Shown one piece after another: positions 33,085 to 44,775 of a stretch of 64,000 bases of DNA. Source of the stretch: Gonocerus acuteangulatus (taxonomy: Eukaryota > Arthropoda > Insecta > Hemiptera > Coreidae). Where the stretch lies: contig OX328128.1 of the NCBI GenBank assembly GCA_946811695.1, forward strand, positions 81,474,917-81,538,916. The letters run 5' to 3'. The translations under genes and the position numbers were made by a program. Every line of letters starts with the position of its first letter. The first letter of the stretch is position 1. The notes beneath the pieces were generated by a model. It searched no databases. It saw nothing but the letters and a program-made list of their open reading frames with translations, and was not told the origin of the DNA.

Positions 33085-33600
33085 ATAGAGGTTTTAATTC
33101 TTTCCTTCTTTTAATTTATAAGAATTGCGGGGAGTAACTTGAATCAGAGTTTATTGTTTGAAAGTATTGGCCTACGTGCTCGGCTATATCTGACTGATCG
33201 GTTAATATTGTGCTTGGAGTTTTTATGTGTGTGATTGTGGGATTAAATTTGTTTCGACCAGTGATTTTCCTTACTGTGTTCCAGACTTGGGTTGGCGGAG
33301 TAAAGCTATTTATTTGGGATACGAACTCCCTCCAAGAAGTTCTCTTAGCATTATTAAGTACCCTTTTACATTCCCGTCGAGCTTCAATGTAATTATTTTC
33401 ATGCTCAGTGCAGGGATGTCGTAGAAATCTTCGGAGTGCTCTTTTCCTACCTTTAACTGCTTGATCACGCTCCTCATTCCACCACGGAACAACAATTCTT
33501 TTCCGATGAGGTTTAGTTTTAGGTACGGATTGCTCGGCTGCTGATAATAAAATGTTGGTTATATTTCTATTTATATTGTTAATATCTGGGTCACTAGGTC
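33085..33600 (-). pseudogene. LINE ORF2 linker between endonuclease and RT
   Basis: In the proper minus frame the text starts VPWWNEERDQAVKGRKRALR and continues with NAKRTSWREFVSQI and TQVWNTVRKITG. This WW(N/T)xE..A...R and W..(V/I)(R/K)K..G pattern is the usual linker of I/Jockey-type ORF2 just before the RT. It is in line with both neighbours except for stops near 33600 and 33660. Confidence 0.8.
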
Positions 33601-33662
33601 AATATCTGTGCCGTGGTAACGGCAAGATTGCGGAATTTGTCCCAGTCAGCTTCATTTATTTT

Positions 33663-34352
33663 CTACCTAGGGGTGGGGGATTGAAAGGGTAGCCTGTCAA
33701 TAAAATTAATTATTAAAGGAAAATGGTCAGAGCCATGCAGATCTTCAGCTGTTTGCCATGTTATACGGTGGAGAATGGTTGGGCTGGCTATTGAGAGGTC
33801 AATGTGAGAGAAGTTTTCAAACCTATTAGATACATGGGTGGGAAAATTTTCATTTAATACGCTAAGATGAGCGGCGTCAAGAAACGCTTCCACAATCCTA
33901 CCTCTAGAGTCAGTATTAGTAGAAAACCAAAGGGGATTATGGCTGTTATAATCCCCTAACAGCATTAGTGGAGATGACAGCTGAGAAGTAAGGTGAAGGA
34001 GTTGCTGTTCTGAGAAGGGTTTGTTTGGTGGCAAGTAAATAGAGCATATTGAAAGTTCTATTGGGCTAAGTATGCGGACAGCTATGGCTTGTAATTCGGT
34101 ATTAAGATTAATACTATACACAAGAATATCATTCCGTACGAGTATACACACGCCCCCGCTGGCTATGCGCCCCTCAAGGTGATCTCTTCGAAATAACTGG
34201 AAACCATTAACATGAAAATTATCAGTTTCTTTTAACCTACTTTCTTGGATGCAAATGACATGAGCATTGGTATTCCGTAATTACGTCATAAGGTCAGGTT
34301 TATGGAAGAGTATACCATTAATGTTCCACTGAATAATTGTAAAGTTGTCCAT
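33663..34352 (-). pseudogene. LINE ORF2 APE-type endonuclease domain
   Basis: ORF2 starts at the ATG at 34352 with MDNFTIIQWNINGI, the first endonuclease motif. After one in-frame TAA (34281-34283) it continues in the same frame with CIQESR (catalytic E), GGVCILVRNDI, LLGDYNSHNPLW, FSHIDLSIAS and GSDHFPL (catalytic SDH). All hallmark residues of the AP-endonuclease-like domain, which nicks target DNA, are visible. The frame ends at a TAG at 33660-33662. Confidence 0.88.
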
Positions 34353-34704
34353 AAAAAGAAAAATTAAAATAAATAATAATGCCCTATAGCACGAATTGTT
34401 ACATTGGCTGCCTATTGACGCATATACGTAGAAAATAATATACATTATACGTATAAGTAAAACATGATATAAACTATGTGAAAATATTGTAATAATTCTA
34501 CTAGTGAATGTAAAAGAATAATATTTTATCCCTGATTGAAAATAATTAATCAAATGGTTTTTGTTTGTAATTCTTATAATATTATAATATGATACTGATG
34601 ATGGAATGACAGAGTAATAATTATCTAATGTGTGTGTTTGTAATGATTTTTCATTGTTATGATTTTTCTGTTTGTATCTGTAAATTAGTATTCCTTGCTT
34701 AATT

Positions 34705-35985
34705 CTAGACATTTTTCCTTGGGTTTTTAGTTTGTGGCCTTTGTCCTTTAGGTACAGTCCCTCCATGATGAGATAAAGCTAGATCGGACTGCGACGAGTT
34801 AGAGGAACGAGATAAAGGTTGTTTCTCTGCTCGTTTCACGGTAATAGATTTATTACTGGTGCTAAGAGAGGGGGTAATGGGTGTTACCCCAGTCTCGGAG
34901 ATCGGAGGCACTGAAGGGAAATTTTTGTCTTTATTTATTTTTGGGGTGACTTGGTTACTCTGTTTTACTATCGGTGTAACCGGCTTATTTTGTTTATCTT
35001 TATGACCATTTTGTGTGCTATTCATATTCATTTGGGATTCAATTTTGTTAATCTTATTTGCTAACAAATCTACCATGGAAGTGAGTTTTTGTAGCTGCTC
35101 TATGAGAGTGTATTTTTACGGACGGAGATGACGCCATCTCTGAATAAGTGACGGTGGAATTATCTGGAGTAGAGGGACTTGGCAAAAGTACTTTTTCAGC
35201 CTGAGAATATGGAAGATTCTGAGAAATTCTTATTTCTTCGATCTTTTCCTCCTTTTTGAAAACTGGACATGAAGTTGACCAGACCGGGAGTGGACCGTTA
35301 CAATGTTTGCATTTGAAGATATTGCAACTGATTTTCTCCTCAGCTGTTTCATGGTGATTGCTACATTTCCCACATACGTCAACTTCACTTCGACAGCTTC
35401 TAATTCCGTGTCTATAATCCAGGCATTTGAAACAGACAAGTGGTTTTATGTAAGGTATTACCCTTACACTAAAAAAAATCAAGGTACAACCTTTCTGGAA
35501 GTTCGGCTTTATCAAAAGTTAAGATGAGACTGGAGGTGGAAACTTTTTGTCTATTAACAGTTTTGAAAATACGCTTGACATTTACGGCATTTTGCGGAGC
35601 CAATTCCTCACGCAATTCCGTCTCCGAACAATTTATGATCTCTTCGCAAGTTATTAAACCTTTTGAAAAATTTAAAGTTCTATGAAGGGAAAAAAACAAT
35701 TGAGTAATTTTCGTAACTTTTTATGTTTTTTAAGTTAATATAATCTTTTTCGAGATTTATCTCAAGAAGAATTACGCCCGATCTTAGAAATTTAATATTT
35801 GCTTGAGGAGCATAGCTCTTGATGAAACGTGAAATTTTAAATGGGCTAAAGCCCCGAAATGTTTTATTGTCCTTATTTTTCACTAAGCTCATAATCAAAA
35901 ACTTTTTACTCCATTTACCCTTTGGAACCTCAAAATTAAATGGAGGGTCTGGGGGTTTAGGATCTGGTGGATTACTCTCCGCCAT
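34705..35985 (-). pseudogene. LINE ORF1, nucleic-acid-binding protein, frameshifted
   Basis: Start MAESNPPDPKPPDPPF at 35985. Successive frames 35985-35680, 35699-35469, 35515-35054 and 35076-34705 overlap at their ends and read as one protein. The third carries cysteine-rich knuckles (CFKCLDYRHGIRSC, CGKCSNHHETAEEKISC and CKHC..TSC). The last is low-complexity, rich in S/T/P/N. Such ORF1 proteins bind element RNA. Three frame changes make it non-functional. Length and knuckle pattern fit I/Jockey ORF1. Confidence 0.82.
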
Positions 35986-36039
35986 TTTTAGAAATACGAT
36001 TATTTAAATAATAATAAGGGTCTATAAATAAACGCCCCA

Positions 36040-36076
36040 ACAGTTAATAAACGAAAAATCTTCTTTTAAGAGAGAG

Positions 36077-36123
<47 letters not shown>

Positions 36124-36571
36124 TATAAATAAGAGACTAAATGCTAAGGTACTCCCTGTGAGAGTAGACGGGTTGAAGTAAGCACTCCTAATCCCCGGGA
36201 GAGGTACAAGGTCTGCTCTGCGATATTGCATCTTTACCAGAACTGGAAATAATTCACATCCTCCACCTCCAATTCCTGTCATTTCCCTAGCCGCCATAAT
36301 TTCATAAAGGTTTTCATACAAGATTCCTCATTAAACTAGAAGTAATTGTATCGTCCCTAGGAAAGACCCCAAGAGAAGAAGCGGTAATCCAGAGATGAAA
36401 GGCTGCCGCCGGTTAAGATTAGATTAGGTGATGTTAGGATCTCACAAAGAGTATTGGAGATAGACATTTCACTAGAACTCGATTAGGCTGTCAGGGCATA
36501 TTTCCTTCAGCAACTAGGCACTTTCAACAACTTACGATTAATTTCATGGGTCCAATTAAGAACAGTACTAA

Positions 36572-36631
<60 letters not shown>

Positions 36632-36650
36632 CAACAAATACTCATTGAGC
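36040..36650 (-). repeat. Dispersed repeat X, minus copy, with two TA tracts
   Basis: Bases 36290-36560 are the reverse complement of 17740-18010 (landmarks CTGCCGC, GATGTTAGGATCTCAC and AGGCTGTCAGGGCATATTTC). Bases 36640-36655 reverse-complement the TCAATGAGTATT block. TA tracts at 36081-36119 and 36575-36630 interrupt it. It ends directly at the 5' side of the LINE ORF1, so it may be the LINE's 5' UTR or a separate element into which the LINE inserted. Confidence 0.65.
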
Positions 36651-36879
36651 CAAAAAAAGGTGTGAATTGAGTTCGTGCGCATGGGATTCGCTGTGGCTGA
36701 CAACTACACCAATAAGATGTCGAACCTTTGGACACTTTCCTTCGCGTGATTCTATTAGTCAGTGTCGCTAATTTTTGTTTACATCGGCCGCATAGTATTA
36801 TATAAAATGATTATCGATAAAACCGGCACTCAAACAAAAAAATTGGTAATTTCCAAAGTCACCATACATGTATTGTTAT

Positions 36880-36976
36880 TTTTGGATGGAACGGAATTTT
36901 CCTCCGGCGGTGGTACTCCTCCTGCCCTGGAGGAGTACCACCACTAGAGAAAAATGCCGTTCCATCCAAAAATATC
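36880..36976. repeat. Hairpin repeat
   Basis: TTTTTGGATGGAACGG and CCGTTCCATCCAAAAA enclose a second inverted pair GGTGGTACTCCTCC/GGAGGAGTACCACC with only six loop bases. A partial copy (GCCGTTCCATCCAAAAATATC and flank) occurs at 40965-41010. Small foldback element of unknown class. Bases 36977-37400 hold no recognisable feature. Confidence 0.7.
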
Positions 36977-37411
36977 CTCCTAGCGACGAAAAACAAACAT
37001 CAAACATATAAAACCTTATGCCGCACAGTGGGGTATTTGCCCTGAAAAGCTGGTCAAAAGTCCATTTTGTAAAATTTATCCGAGACGAAAATGAATTAGT
37101 GCTAAAAATAGATGAATAGTTTGTGCATAACGTGTAAGGCTAATTTTTGACCTGACATTGCCTGTAAGCCAGGTGTACCACAACAAAGTCTACAGTTTTT
37201 AATAAGCCACTGCCTTTTTAACTCTACTCCGTATATTCATCTCTGTAAAAAATTAATTTTTCGCGAGTTTGGAATTTTTATAGCAATTTTGGCAATGGAG
37301 CACTCTAAGGCAGATAAAGGAGAGTACATTTATTGATTTTTCGCAATAATTAGGCCATTTTTTAATTAGTTAAACCACAAAAGAAAATATAAAATCTTTT
37401 GGCCTTTTTAA

Positions 37412-38298
37412 AGTCAAAGGGTCTCACCGTGTTTCCACATGAAATCTGCACTGGCGTCTTTCTTGACGTTGAAGTCATTATTTTATTTCTAGTTCCTAGA
37501 AATAATTTTTCGTCAATTATCAAACCTGTAACTGTACTCGTTTTGAGGGAATAAGGGTTGAAACCCCAAACTTCAAAGTGGTTTTTCTATAAAACTATAC
37601 TAGATATTTAAATGAAAATAATGTGAATTGAAGCTATGGATTAGTTGTACCTTGCGTATTTTTTTCATAATTTTCGTACCACTTATAAGATAAGAAAAAA
37701 AATTGTGAATATTTCAAGGGCGGTTTTCCCTAACTACCCCTCGAAGCACACCTACCAAAAAAAGCACGTAAAATCAGTAATTTCTCAACTATTATCCGTA
37801 AAAGTTTCATAGATGTGTGAAAGGTGCATCATACATAAAAATTACAAAAACCCTACATCGATAGCTAAACACTAAAAACCAGATGCTTCGAAAATATCTC
37901 AAGCTACTCTTAGGACGTTTTTGTTATTTAAATATGAACCCTCACATTGCTCAGTGCATAATCTGTATTAATAGGGAAAACCGCCCAAGAAGTCTTCACA
38001 ATTTTTTTTCTTATCCTATAAGTGGTCCGAAAATTATGAAAAAAATACGCAAGGTACACCTAATCAATAGCTTCAATTAACACTAGTTTCATTTAAATAT
38101 CTAGTATAGTTTTATAGAAAAACCACTTTGAAGTTTGGGGATTCAAGCCTCATTCCCTCAAAACGAGTACAGTTAGAGGTTTCATAATTGACGACAAATT
38201 ATTTCTAGGAACTAGAAATAAAATAAATACATCAAAGTCAAGAAAGACGCCAGTGCAGATTTCATGTGGAAACACGGTGAGACCCTTTGACATAACTC
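37412..38298. mobile_element. Foldback element, arms ~325 bp
   Basis: GGGTCTCACCGTGTTTCCAC at the left is inverted as GTGGAAACACGGTGAGACCC at the right. The arms stay inverted through CAAACTTCAAAGTGG and TTATCCTATAAGTGG up to about 37737 and from about 37969. The spacer is about 230 bp and carries only a 65-residue open frame without motifs. Arms differ by scattered substitutions. Class unknown. Confidence 0.75.
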
Positions 38299-38591
38299 GA
38301 ACTTTTTTGTTATACTTCCCAGCTGTTGTTTTTATATCAACATTGAAAGGAAGTATTCAGCTTTAAGAATATATAATCAGAAATCGCGGATTCGAGCGGA
38401 TGTGCGTGTACATGCAAGTTAATGTCATAGTTCATGAATGCATTTCTTATGTTTGTTAGCGCGGTTCCTCCCTCCCCCATCGGGAGGAACCCCGCTTATA
38501 AGGTTGATACAATGAAACAATCCGGAAGTGCCGACAAGAAAATTTCGCGTTTCAGAACCCCTAGAGACCGAAAATAACGGTGGTTCAAATT

Positions 38592-38595
<4 letters not shown>

Positions 38596-38656
<61 letters not shown>

Positions 38657-38671
38657 TTATATATATATATT
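38596..38671. repeat. (TA)n microsatellite inside family A
   Basis: TA run with one TATGTA and one ATTTATA interruption. Confidence 0.95.
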
Positions 38672-39751
38672 TGTCTGTTCGCTCTCTAGCTCGAAGACGA
38701 ATGGTCCGATTTTGATGAAATTTGGAACAAAAATCAGTCGTCCAATATGAAAGGTCAATTTCGTTAACCAGCAAAATCCGCCCACTGGAAGATGGAGTTT
38801 GGGGCGAAATTCGTGCAGAAAAAATCGTAACGCTTACGTTTTTGAGTTCATAAGCTTGTAAGTACTTTTTTTATAGGCTTCTTGGGCTAGGAAAACAAAT
38901 GAAACCATTTTCAAGGCGATAGCTTTAACCGTTTTCGAGAAAATTGGAAAAATAGTTTTTGAATACTGTTTTTAATTTGGGTACTTAGAATCATGGGATT
39001 CAGTTGAAACATTTTCTGCATGTTCTACTTTCATTAAAACTAATATGTTGAAATTTTGGTTACGTTTGGAGTTAAGGAAGGGTTAGAATAAAATATTTTA
39101 TTAACAGACATAAAAAGTTTTGGTAACTTTGTATATTTTCCTTAATATCTCGAAAAAGGTTAAGAATTTGGTAAACAAAAGAAAACCATTAGAAAGCTTA
39201 CTAAATTCTCTACAAAAAAGGTTCTGATGAAAGTTTTGATTAGGCGATGTCAATCGGAGAAATAAGTGCTTAAATCATTAAAGTAATTGATTTTGCTTAT
39301 TCGAACTGTTCTTTTTGTCTGTTTTTATTCCTTGTTATTTTTTAATTGCTTATAGTTGGATAATGTATTTTACAATAAAACAGATTAGGCAAAATAAGAA
39401 AAACAATTCATTGTTAGAAATATAGCTTGCCAAGAGAAAAAGATTCGTTGACGTCTTTTGAATATTTTCAATTGCCTTTATGCTGTTGGTTTTTTTATTT
39501 TATTTTTTAATTGATTTTATCTGTAGAATTATTACTATAGTAAAAGAACACAGGAATGTGTGAAAATATTTGATATTTTCCAATTCATTGAAACGTATGA
39601 AATGAAGTATCGGTAGAAGAGGATTCTAGGGTCTTGCGGACCTGACCCCAGGTATAGCCAGCCATAAAACCCTTTGAACAAAGGCCGAGGAAAATATTAT
39701 CTGTTTCTATTCTATGCTTTTCAAATGAGAATAGGGATATGAACAGGAACC

Positions 39752-39914
39752 GGGGTCTCCCGTGGTCTAATGGCTACCGCCTTGGATTCATAAGCGGGAG
39801 ATGGTGGGTTCGATTCCCAACCTCCGGCAGGAATTTTATCATCCCACGGCTCGCTGGTGAAATTCCTCGCTACACCCTGGATGTCGGCGCTAATGACCTA
39901 GATGTAGATGTGCC

Positions 39915-39985
<71 letters not shown>
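39752..39985 (+). mobile_element. tRNA-derived SINE with long poly(A)
   Basis: It begins GGGGTCTCCCGTGGTCTAAT. TGGTCTAATGG fits the pol III A box and GGTTCGATTCC at about 39810 the B box. The tail has CGGCGC (39885-39890) pairing with GTGCCG (39910-39915), then 67 consecutive A (39917-39983). GGAACC flanks both sides (39746-39751 and 39986-39991), matching the single GGAACC expected in the uninterrupted family-A end, so it is the likely target duplication. The long pure A-run implies recent insertion. Confidence 0.88.
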
Positions 39986-40099
39986 GGAACCGCGCTAAGA
40001 TGACGCAGTTCCTGCGAGTCAGACTTTGTTTTCCGGAGTCAAAATAATGACTAGACAAAATGTATTTAACATCATGGGTAAAAAAAAAACTTGATTATA

Positions 40100-40165
40100 A
40101 AGAACAACTATATGTGCTAATGGCCTCAGAAGCCACTGCAAAAAAAAAAAAAAAAAAAAAAAAAA
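40100..40165 (+). mobile_element. LINE/SINE tail fragment with poly(A)
   Basis: ATGTGCTAATGGCCTCAGAAGCC then ACTGC and 25 A. The inner GGC/GCC pair and the GCTAATGGC word align with the stem-loop tails of the SINE at 39885 and the LINE at 31328. The outer stem is weakened. No recognisable body lies upstream. Confidence 0.5.
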
Positions 40166-42289
40166 TTGTATTTGCCCGGAGTTCTTTGATAAAATATGAC
40201 AATTATTCAGAAAAACAAATAAATTAAATCAAACACACATTTTCTCGTTTTAAATCACAGTTAATTAATAACAGGATGGCAGTGCATAAAAAAGAAGATA
40301 TTTTTGTACAAAAAAAAAAAAAAAAAAAATTGTGGCTTCAGGGTACATTATTGTTACCAAGAGCAAAAATGAGACATTGGCAACCATTTTATAGATTCGA
40401 AGAATCCAGTGAGCGGAGTCAAAGACAGTCAAAGAGAAAAGTTACATGCTACTACAGACGGCCGTGGAATTGCTATATGCTACATAAATGCAATTCTGAA
40501 AGTAATCCTCAAGCTGGTAATGTATCAAAGGATATAAAAAAAGCTAGCTCCCATCCCGTGAAAATAAATACAAGGATGCTTATTAAAAATTGGCATTACT
40601 TTCTGAGAGATTTCAAGGAAGTGGTGTATGTGTGTCTTTGTGTATGTGTGTGTGAGCGTGCACGTGGGTCGGTAAGTGTGTGTAGGCGTATTTCTGTGTG
40701 AGTGTGTTTGTGATCTGTTAACATTTATAGCAACTTCTTAGAAATATACTTATTATACCTAACAATTATAAATTATTTAAAACTACAAACTCCTATTATT
40801 GCCTTAAAACCCATTACTGAAATCATATATGACCATTATTACAGATTATATAATCAAAGAAAATGAATTCAGCATCAGAAATATTTTTGGCCAAGAATAT
40901 CATTCCTATACCCCACTGTGCGGCGGGGAAAATAGAAAGGAGGAGTAACACCGCTGGAGAAAAATGCCGTTCCATCCAAAAATATCATCCCAGCGACGAA
41001 AAACAAATATCAAACATATATTCTTATGTATATCTACACGCTGAATCCGAATCCGGAGTCCGTTTCAGCACAGCACGTCAGTTTTAAGAGCATTTGAAGT
41101 TCAAATTTCGTATGAAGTCGTTAAAGAATAAATAAATAGAGCTTCCGTGGTTTTGAGGGGCGCTGAATTCGAATCCGGAGTCTGTTTCACCCCATCAGTT
41201 GTGGTTATTCTCTGCGCTCTCATTGGTTCTTGCTCATTTGATCTTGTATAGCTGTTCCGGTTTATATGGCAGCGCGAATAATACTCTCATTTAATATGAG
41301 AATAAAAACAATTAAGTTTTTGTTTTTTACGTGTTATACCCCTTAAAAGTGCCTGCCATATTTATTAATCATTGTAAAACTGTCTTAATTTTTTACATTA
41401 AAGATAGTTGGCTTCTGATTAAAACTCTATTTTTCGGAAATATTGTTTTGCACCTTTCCCCTATGCGCAGTACCTGGTGTTCCAAGGTATGTCCAGGAAA
41501 CACATATATACCTTCTTACCTACCCAAGAGGTATATTATAGCAAAATTTCAGGGACCATAAAACACTTCATGAAAAGTGCGTTACCGGCTTTCGGACTAT
41601 AAATCTTGTTATGCTATTGACCTTCGGAATTTCCACATTTCATTAGATTAATTGTGGTCTTGTCAGGTAATAAAGACTTTAACAAAACATAAATAGCTCC
41701 TGAATGAATCGATACTTCTTCTTCCCCGAAGACGTAATAATAATGAAACTCGTTCCCTGGTCTTTTTGTATTGATTTGAAACCGGAAATACAAACAGCCC
41801 CTAACAGCTAATCCTAAAGCTCACCAACCCCCCCACCCCCCCATCCAAAGAGCTTAGCTTTTTGATCTGTAAACCTATTCAAGCCGAGATCGCGCTATTT
41901 CCTCTGGATTACTTCCTTCAATGGACAACATCAATCATGAACCGAATCCATCAATCTCTTACAGCTGTCAATCTTACAAAGTATTCAACCAATATCCGAT
42001 ACATTTAATCAATATTACAATCAAAATTTATCATAATAATATAATATATATGTTTCTTGCTCTTTAGTTATTAACATCATGTCGGATTTCCAATATCCAA
42101 TATTATATAACTTCTGATAATACATCACTCTTGGATTTCCTATTGTATGCCTGTTTTCATAAGTAAAATATAATCCATAGGCTCTTTACTGGTATCAAGC
42201 ATATATTGGATTGCAAAAAATAACATAATTTTACTATGATTATAATTTATGAATGTGCTCGGTGGGACTACGCAGTGTACTATTCTCTC
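40166..42289. other. No protein gene seen
   Basis: Contains a second A-run (40310-40329), a GT-rich stretch at 40620-40715, the partial hairpin-repeat copy at 40965-41010, and a C-run near 41825-41842. The 141-residue open frame at 40276-40701 runs through the A-run and the GT-rich stretch and has no domain. The ORF at 41331-41561 likewise shows nothing recognisable. Confidence 0.4.
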
Positions 42290-42707
42290 TTTCTCTCTCC
42301 ATAAGGCGAAAACCTGCTTATGAGAGCGACCTTATGATGAAATCAGGAAGAGCTGAAAAGACGTTTTCATGTCTCAGAACGCATTCATAACAAAAAGAAC
42401 GGTGTTTCAAATTTTATATATACCTACAAATATATATGTCTGTTCCCTCTCTCAATAGCTCACAAATAGCCCGATTTCTACGATATTTCGAACATCTTTC
42501 GTCTATTTGAAAGGTCAAGTGTGTTAACCATGAAAATCCGTCCACTGGAATATGGCTTTTCGGGCTAAATTCGTGCAAAAAAAAATCGTAGTGTCTAAGT
42601 TTTCACGTTAATATGCTTTTAAATACTTCTTTTATACGAAGACAGGTATAGTTGGGATTCGGCTAGGAGAAAAAACGTCAGACTTTCAAAAAGAAATCTG
42701 TATTTTG

Positions 42708-42742
42708 GACGTTTTGACTGCAACAATGGCAGCCTTCTTCAG
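42708..42742 (-). ncRNA. Hammerhead-like motif, left arm, G12 lost
   Basis: Minus strand: CTGAAGA, stem GGCTGC/GCAGTC, then AAAACGTC. The right arm has GAAACGTC at the same place, so one substitution removed the invariant G. Likely inactive. Confidence 0.45.
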
Positions 42743-43492
42743 CTAAAAAATATATACAACTTATAAGTAAAGAAAATGTACAAGTAGTAAGTAAAAACAG
42801 GAAGAAATGAGCGGAGTATATATATCAATACAATAAATGTTAACCAATCTTATTTTTAAAAACAATGAAAATACGGTAGTTGGAAAGAAAACAGCATGTA
42901 GAACTTGTTAGTAAAAACAGTACAAAAAAAAATTAAACAGTAAAAACAACGCACATTTTTTATGTAGTGAAAAACAAAATCTATTTTATAGGTGAATACA
43001 ATTTATAACAATTAATATATAGATACATACCACTAGAGAATGCCTAGGGGGGAGGGAGGAAGACCTCGAGGACAACTTAGGTAACCATGGTAGAAGTATG
43101 AACGACAGCAACAACTCATACTTCTACCATGGTTCATACTTCTACCATGGTTACCTAAGTTGTCCTCGAGGTCTTCCTCCCTCCCCCCTAGGCATTCTCT
43201 AGTGGTATGTATCTATATATTAATTGTTATAAATTGTATTCACTTATAAAATAGATTTTGTTTTTCACTACATAAAAAATGTGCGTTGTTTTTACTGTTT
43301 AATTTTTTTTGTACTGTTTTTACTAACAAGTTCTACATGCTGTTTTCTTTCCAACTACCGTATTTTCATTGTTTTTAAAAATAAGATTGGTTAAAATTTA
43401 TTGTATTGATATATATACTCCGCTCATTTCTTCCTGTCTTTTACTTACTACTTGTACATTTTCTTTACTTATAAGTTGTATATATTTTTTAG

Positions 43493-43527
43493 CTGAAGAA
43501 GGCTGCCATTGTTGCAGTCGAAACGTC
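43493..43527 (+). ncRNA. Hammerhead-like core, right arm
   Basis: CTGAAGA, six-base-pair stem GGCTGC/GCAGTC (one G-T pair), then GAAACGTC. All invariant positions are kept. Confidence 0.55.
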
Positions 43528-44570
43528 CAAAATACAGATTTCTTTTTGAAAGTCTGACGTTTTTTCTCCTAGCCGAATCCCAACTATACCTGTCTTCGTA
43601 TCTCTACAGCGGCTAACTATCTCCATCTACACTACTTCTTTTATAGATACTGTAACGTAGGGTAAAGAATGAGACTATTTTCAAGGTGATATCTGTAACC
43701 GTTTTCGAGAAAAGTGGATAACAATATTTTTCCATACTAATTTTCGATTTGCGTACTTGAAATCGTTGTATTCTAATAAAATATTTTCTAATATTTTTAA
43801 ATTCACCAAAAATAATATTTTTAAACTTTGGTTACGTTTGGAGGTAATGAAGTAATAGGGGGGGGGGGGGGAAAATATTTTATTAACGGACATGAAAAGT
43901 TTAAGGGATCTTTGTATATTTTTCGCAATATCTCGAATACGATAGAGAAATAGTGTTATGTGAAAGTTAACCATTCGAAGGTTACTAAATTTTCTAAAAT
44001 AATATGACTTCCTTGCTATGTTGACCAGACCAGGTCGTGTGGAAATGTGTTAAAAAAAAAAAAAAAGCCCATTTGAAGTTGAAGTTTATTCCAGAATAAA
44101 TAAATAATTTATGAATTAATGTAAAATAAAGAATTAATAATTAAGTCAAGTGTTCATAGCAAATACAAACGAATAACAATATTCGTGTTATTTCGTATTT
44201 ATTTGAAGCTAAGCTTCTTTAAGATCTTCTGGAATCCCATCATCGACTAATACCTATCAGAAATATGCCGATTGAAGATGGAGACGACTTGTTAATATTG
44301 AGATGAAGGAATGAAGTTGCCACGAGAAAATGAAGCGACGTCTGAGTCCATAACAAGATTTGGCGGGAGATGGAATATGTGCCAAGGCTTGGAGGATAAC
44401 CTTGTAATCCTATAACCAAAACCCGAGGGATCTTGATTTATCATCCGTATCCAGGATGTGAGAACTCCTCTCCTGGGGCCTTTGTCGGCTCGAGGCAGCA
44501 ATCTCGCCAGAACAACAAGGGAGAATACAAAATTCAATCAATAGCAGGAAAATGTTTAGCGCCTTCCGGG

Positions 44571-44775
44571 ATTCCGTATACTACACCAGCATGGCTTCAG
44601 GGACAAGAAGGAGAAGAAGTTGTGCAGGTTGAGTATTTACTGAGCACCCTGACAGAATGAAGGCGCTTTCTGTATTCATTCTAGAACAACTCTCTTCATG
44701 GATGCTTGTCGAAAAAAGTTGGAAGGGGAGGGCTGATTGAGCTGAATATTTCTTGAGTGTCCTCTAATTTCCTTT
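44571..44775 (+). repeat. Direct repeat flanking a family-A element, left copy
   Basis: TACTACACCAGCATGGCTTC through GAATGAAGGCGCTTTC and GGAAGGGGAGGGCTGATTGA matches 46227-46390 at about 90 percent by eye. Together the two copies bracket the family-A element at 44859-46214. They are much longer than a target duplication, so an older tandem duplication is the likely cause. Confidence 0.75.

Larger units (their letters stand above)
31270..36010 (-). mobile_element. I-like LINE, nearly full-length order, internally deleted, minus strand
   Basis: In minus-strand order: ORF1 (35985-34705), ORF2 endonuclease (34352-33663), linker (33600-33085), RT (33082-32042), then a jump straight to the C-terminal knuckle (31980-31720), a GC-rich 3' UTR and the stem-loop tail with A-run (31328-31270). 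The RNase H domain and most of the thumb, about 1.1 kb relative to the LINE at 9060-11429, are missing. A few in-frame stops and frameshifts show it is dead, but the reading frames are otherwise well kept. Repeat X lies immediately upstream. Confidence 0.85.
38456..40024 (-). mobile_element. Family-A element with nested tRNA-SINE
   Basis: Plus-strand left end TTAGCGCGGTTCC plus hairpin; right end GGAACCGCGCTAAGATGACG..GCGAGTCAGAC. TA tract at 38596-38671. The body is close to the consensus, and a SINE interrupts it 40 bp before the right end. Excluding the SINE the copy is about 1.33 kb. Confidence 0.78.
42641..43617. mobile_element. Penelope-type foldback, arms ~475 bp, 12-bp target duplication
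   Basis: ACTTCTTTTATA precedes it (about 42629-42640) and follows it (about 43618-43629) inside the old family-A copy. The arms are almost perfectly inverted about a centre near 43115 (landmark CCATGGTAGAAGTATGA repeated). Each arm has a hammerhead-like core. The right arm has about 35 extra bases (CTACAGCGGCTAACTATC..). GTTGGGATTCGGCT and GGCTAACTAT are shared with the internal unit of family-A copies at 2880-2935 and 44980-45040. There is no coding capacity. Confidence 0.75.
42290..43990 (-). mobile_element. Diverged family-A copy split by a foldback
   Basis: Left part 42290-42640: a CTCCATAAGGCG..CTTATGAG remnant of the hairpin end, then CACAAATAGCCCGATTTC, GAAAGGTCAAGTGTGTTAACC and CGTCCACTGGAATATGG. 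Right part from about 43630: GAATGAGACTATTTTCAAGG, GTAACCGTTTTCGAGAAAAG and so on. The hairpin end has decayed. One of the oldest recognisable family-A copies here. Confidence 0.6.

Noticed and set aside
39752..39828. tRNA gene on the plus strand
   Set aside because: Followed by SINE body and a 67-A tail and flanked by a duplication, so it is the SINE head.
40276..40701. 141-codon open frame
   Set aside because: It contains a lysine run from an A-tract and a cysteine/valine run from GT repeats. No conserved motif.
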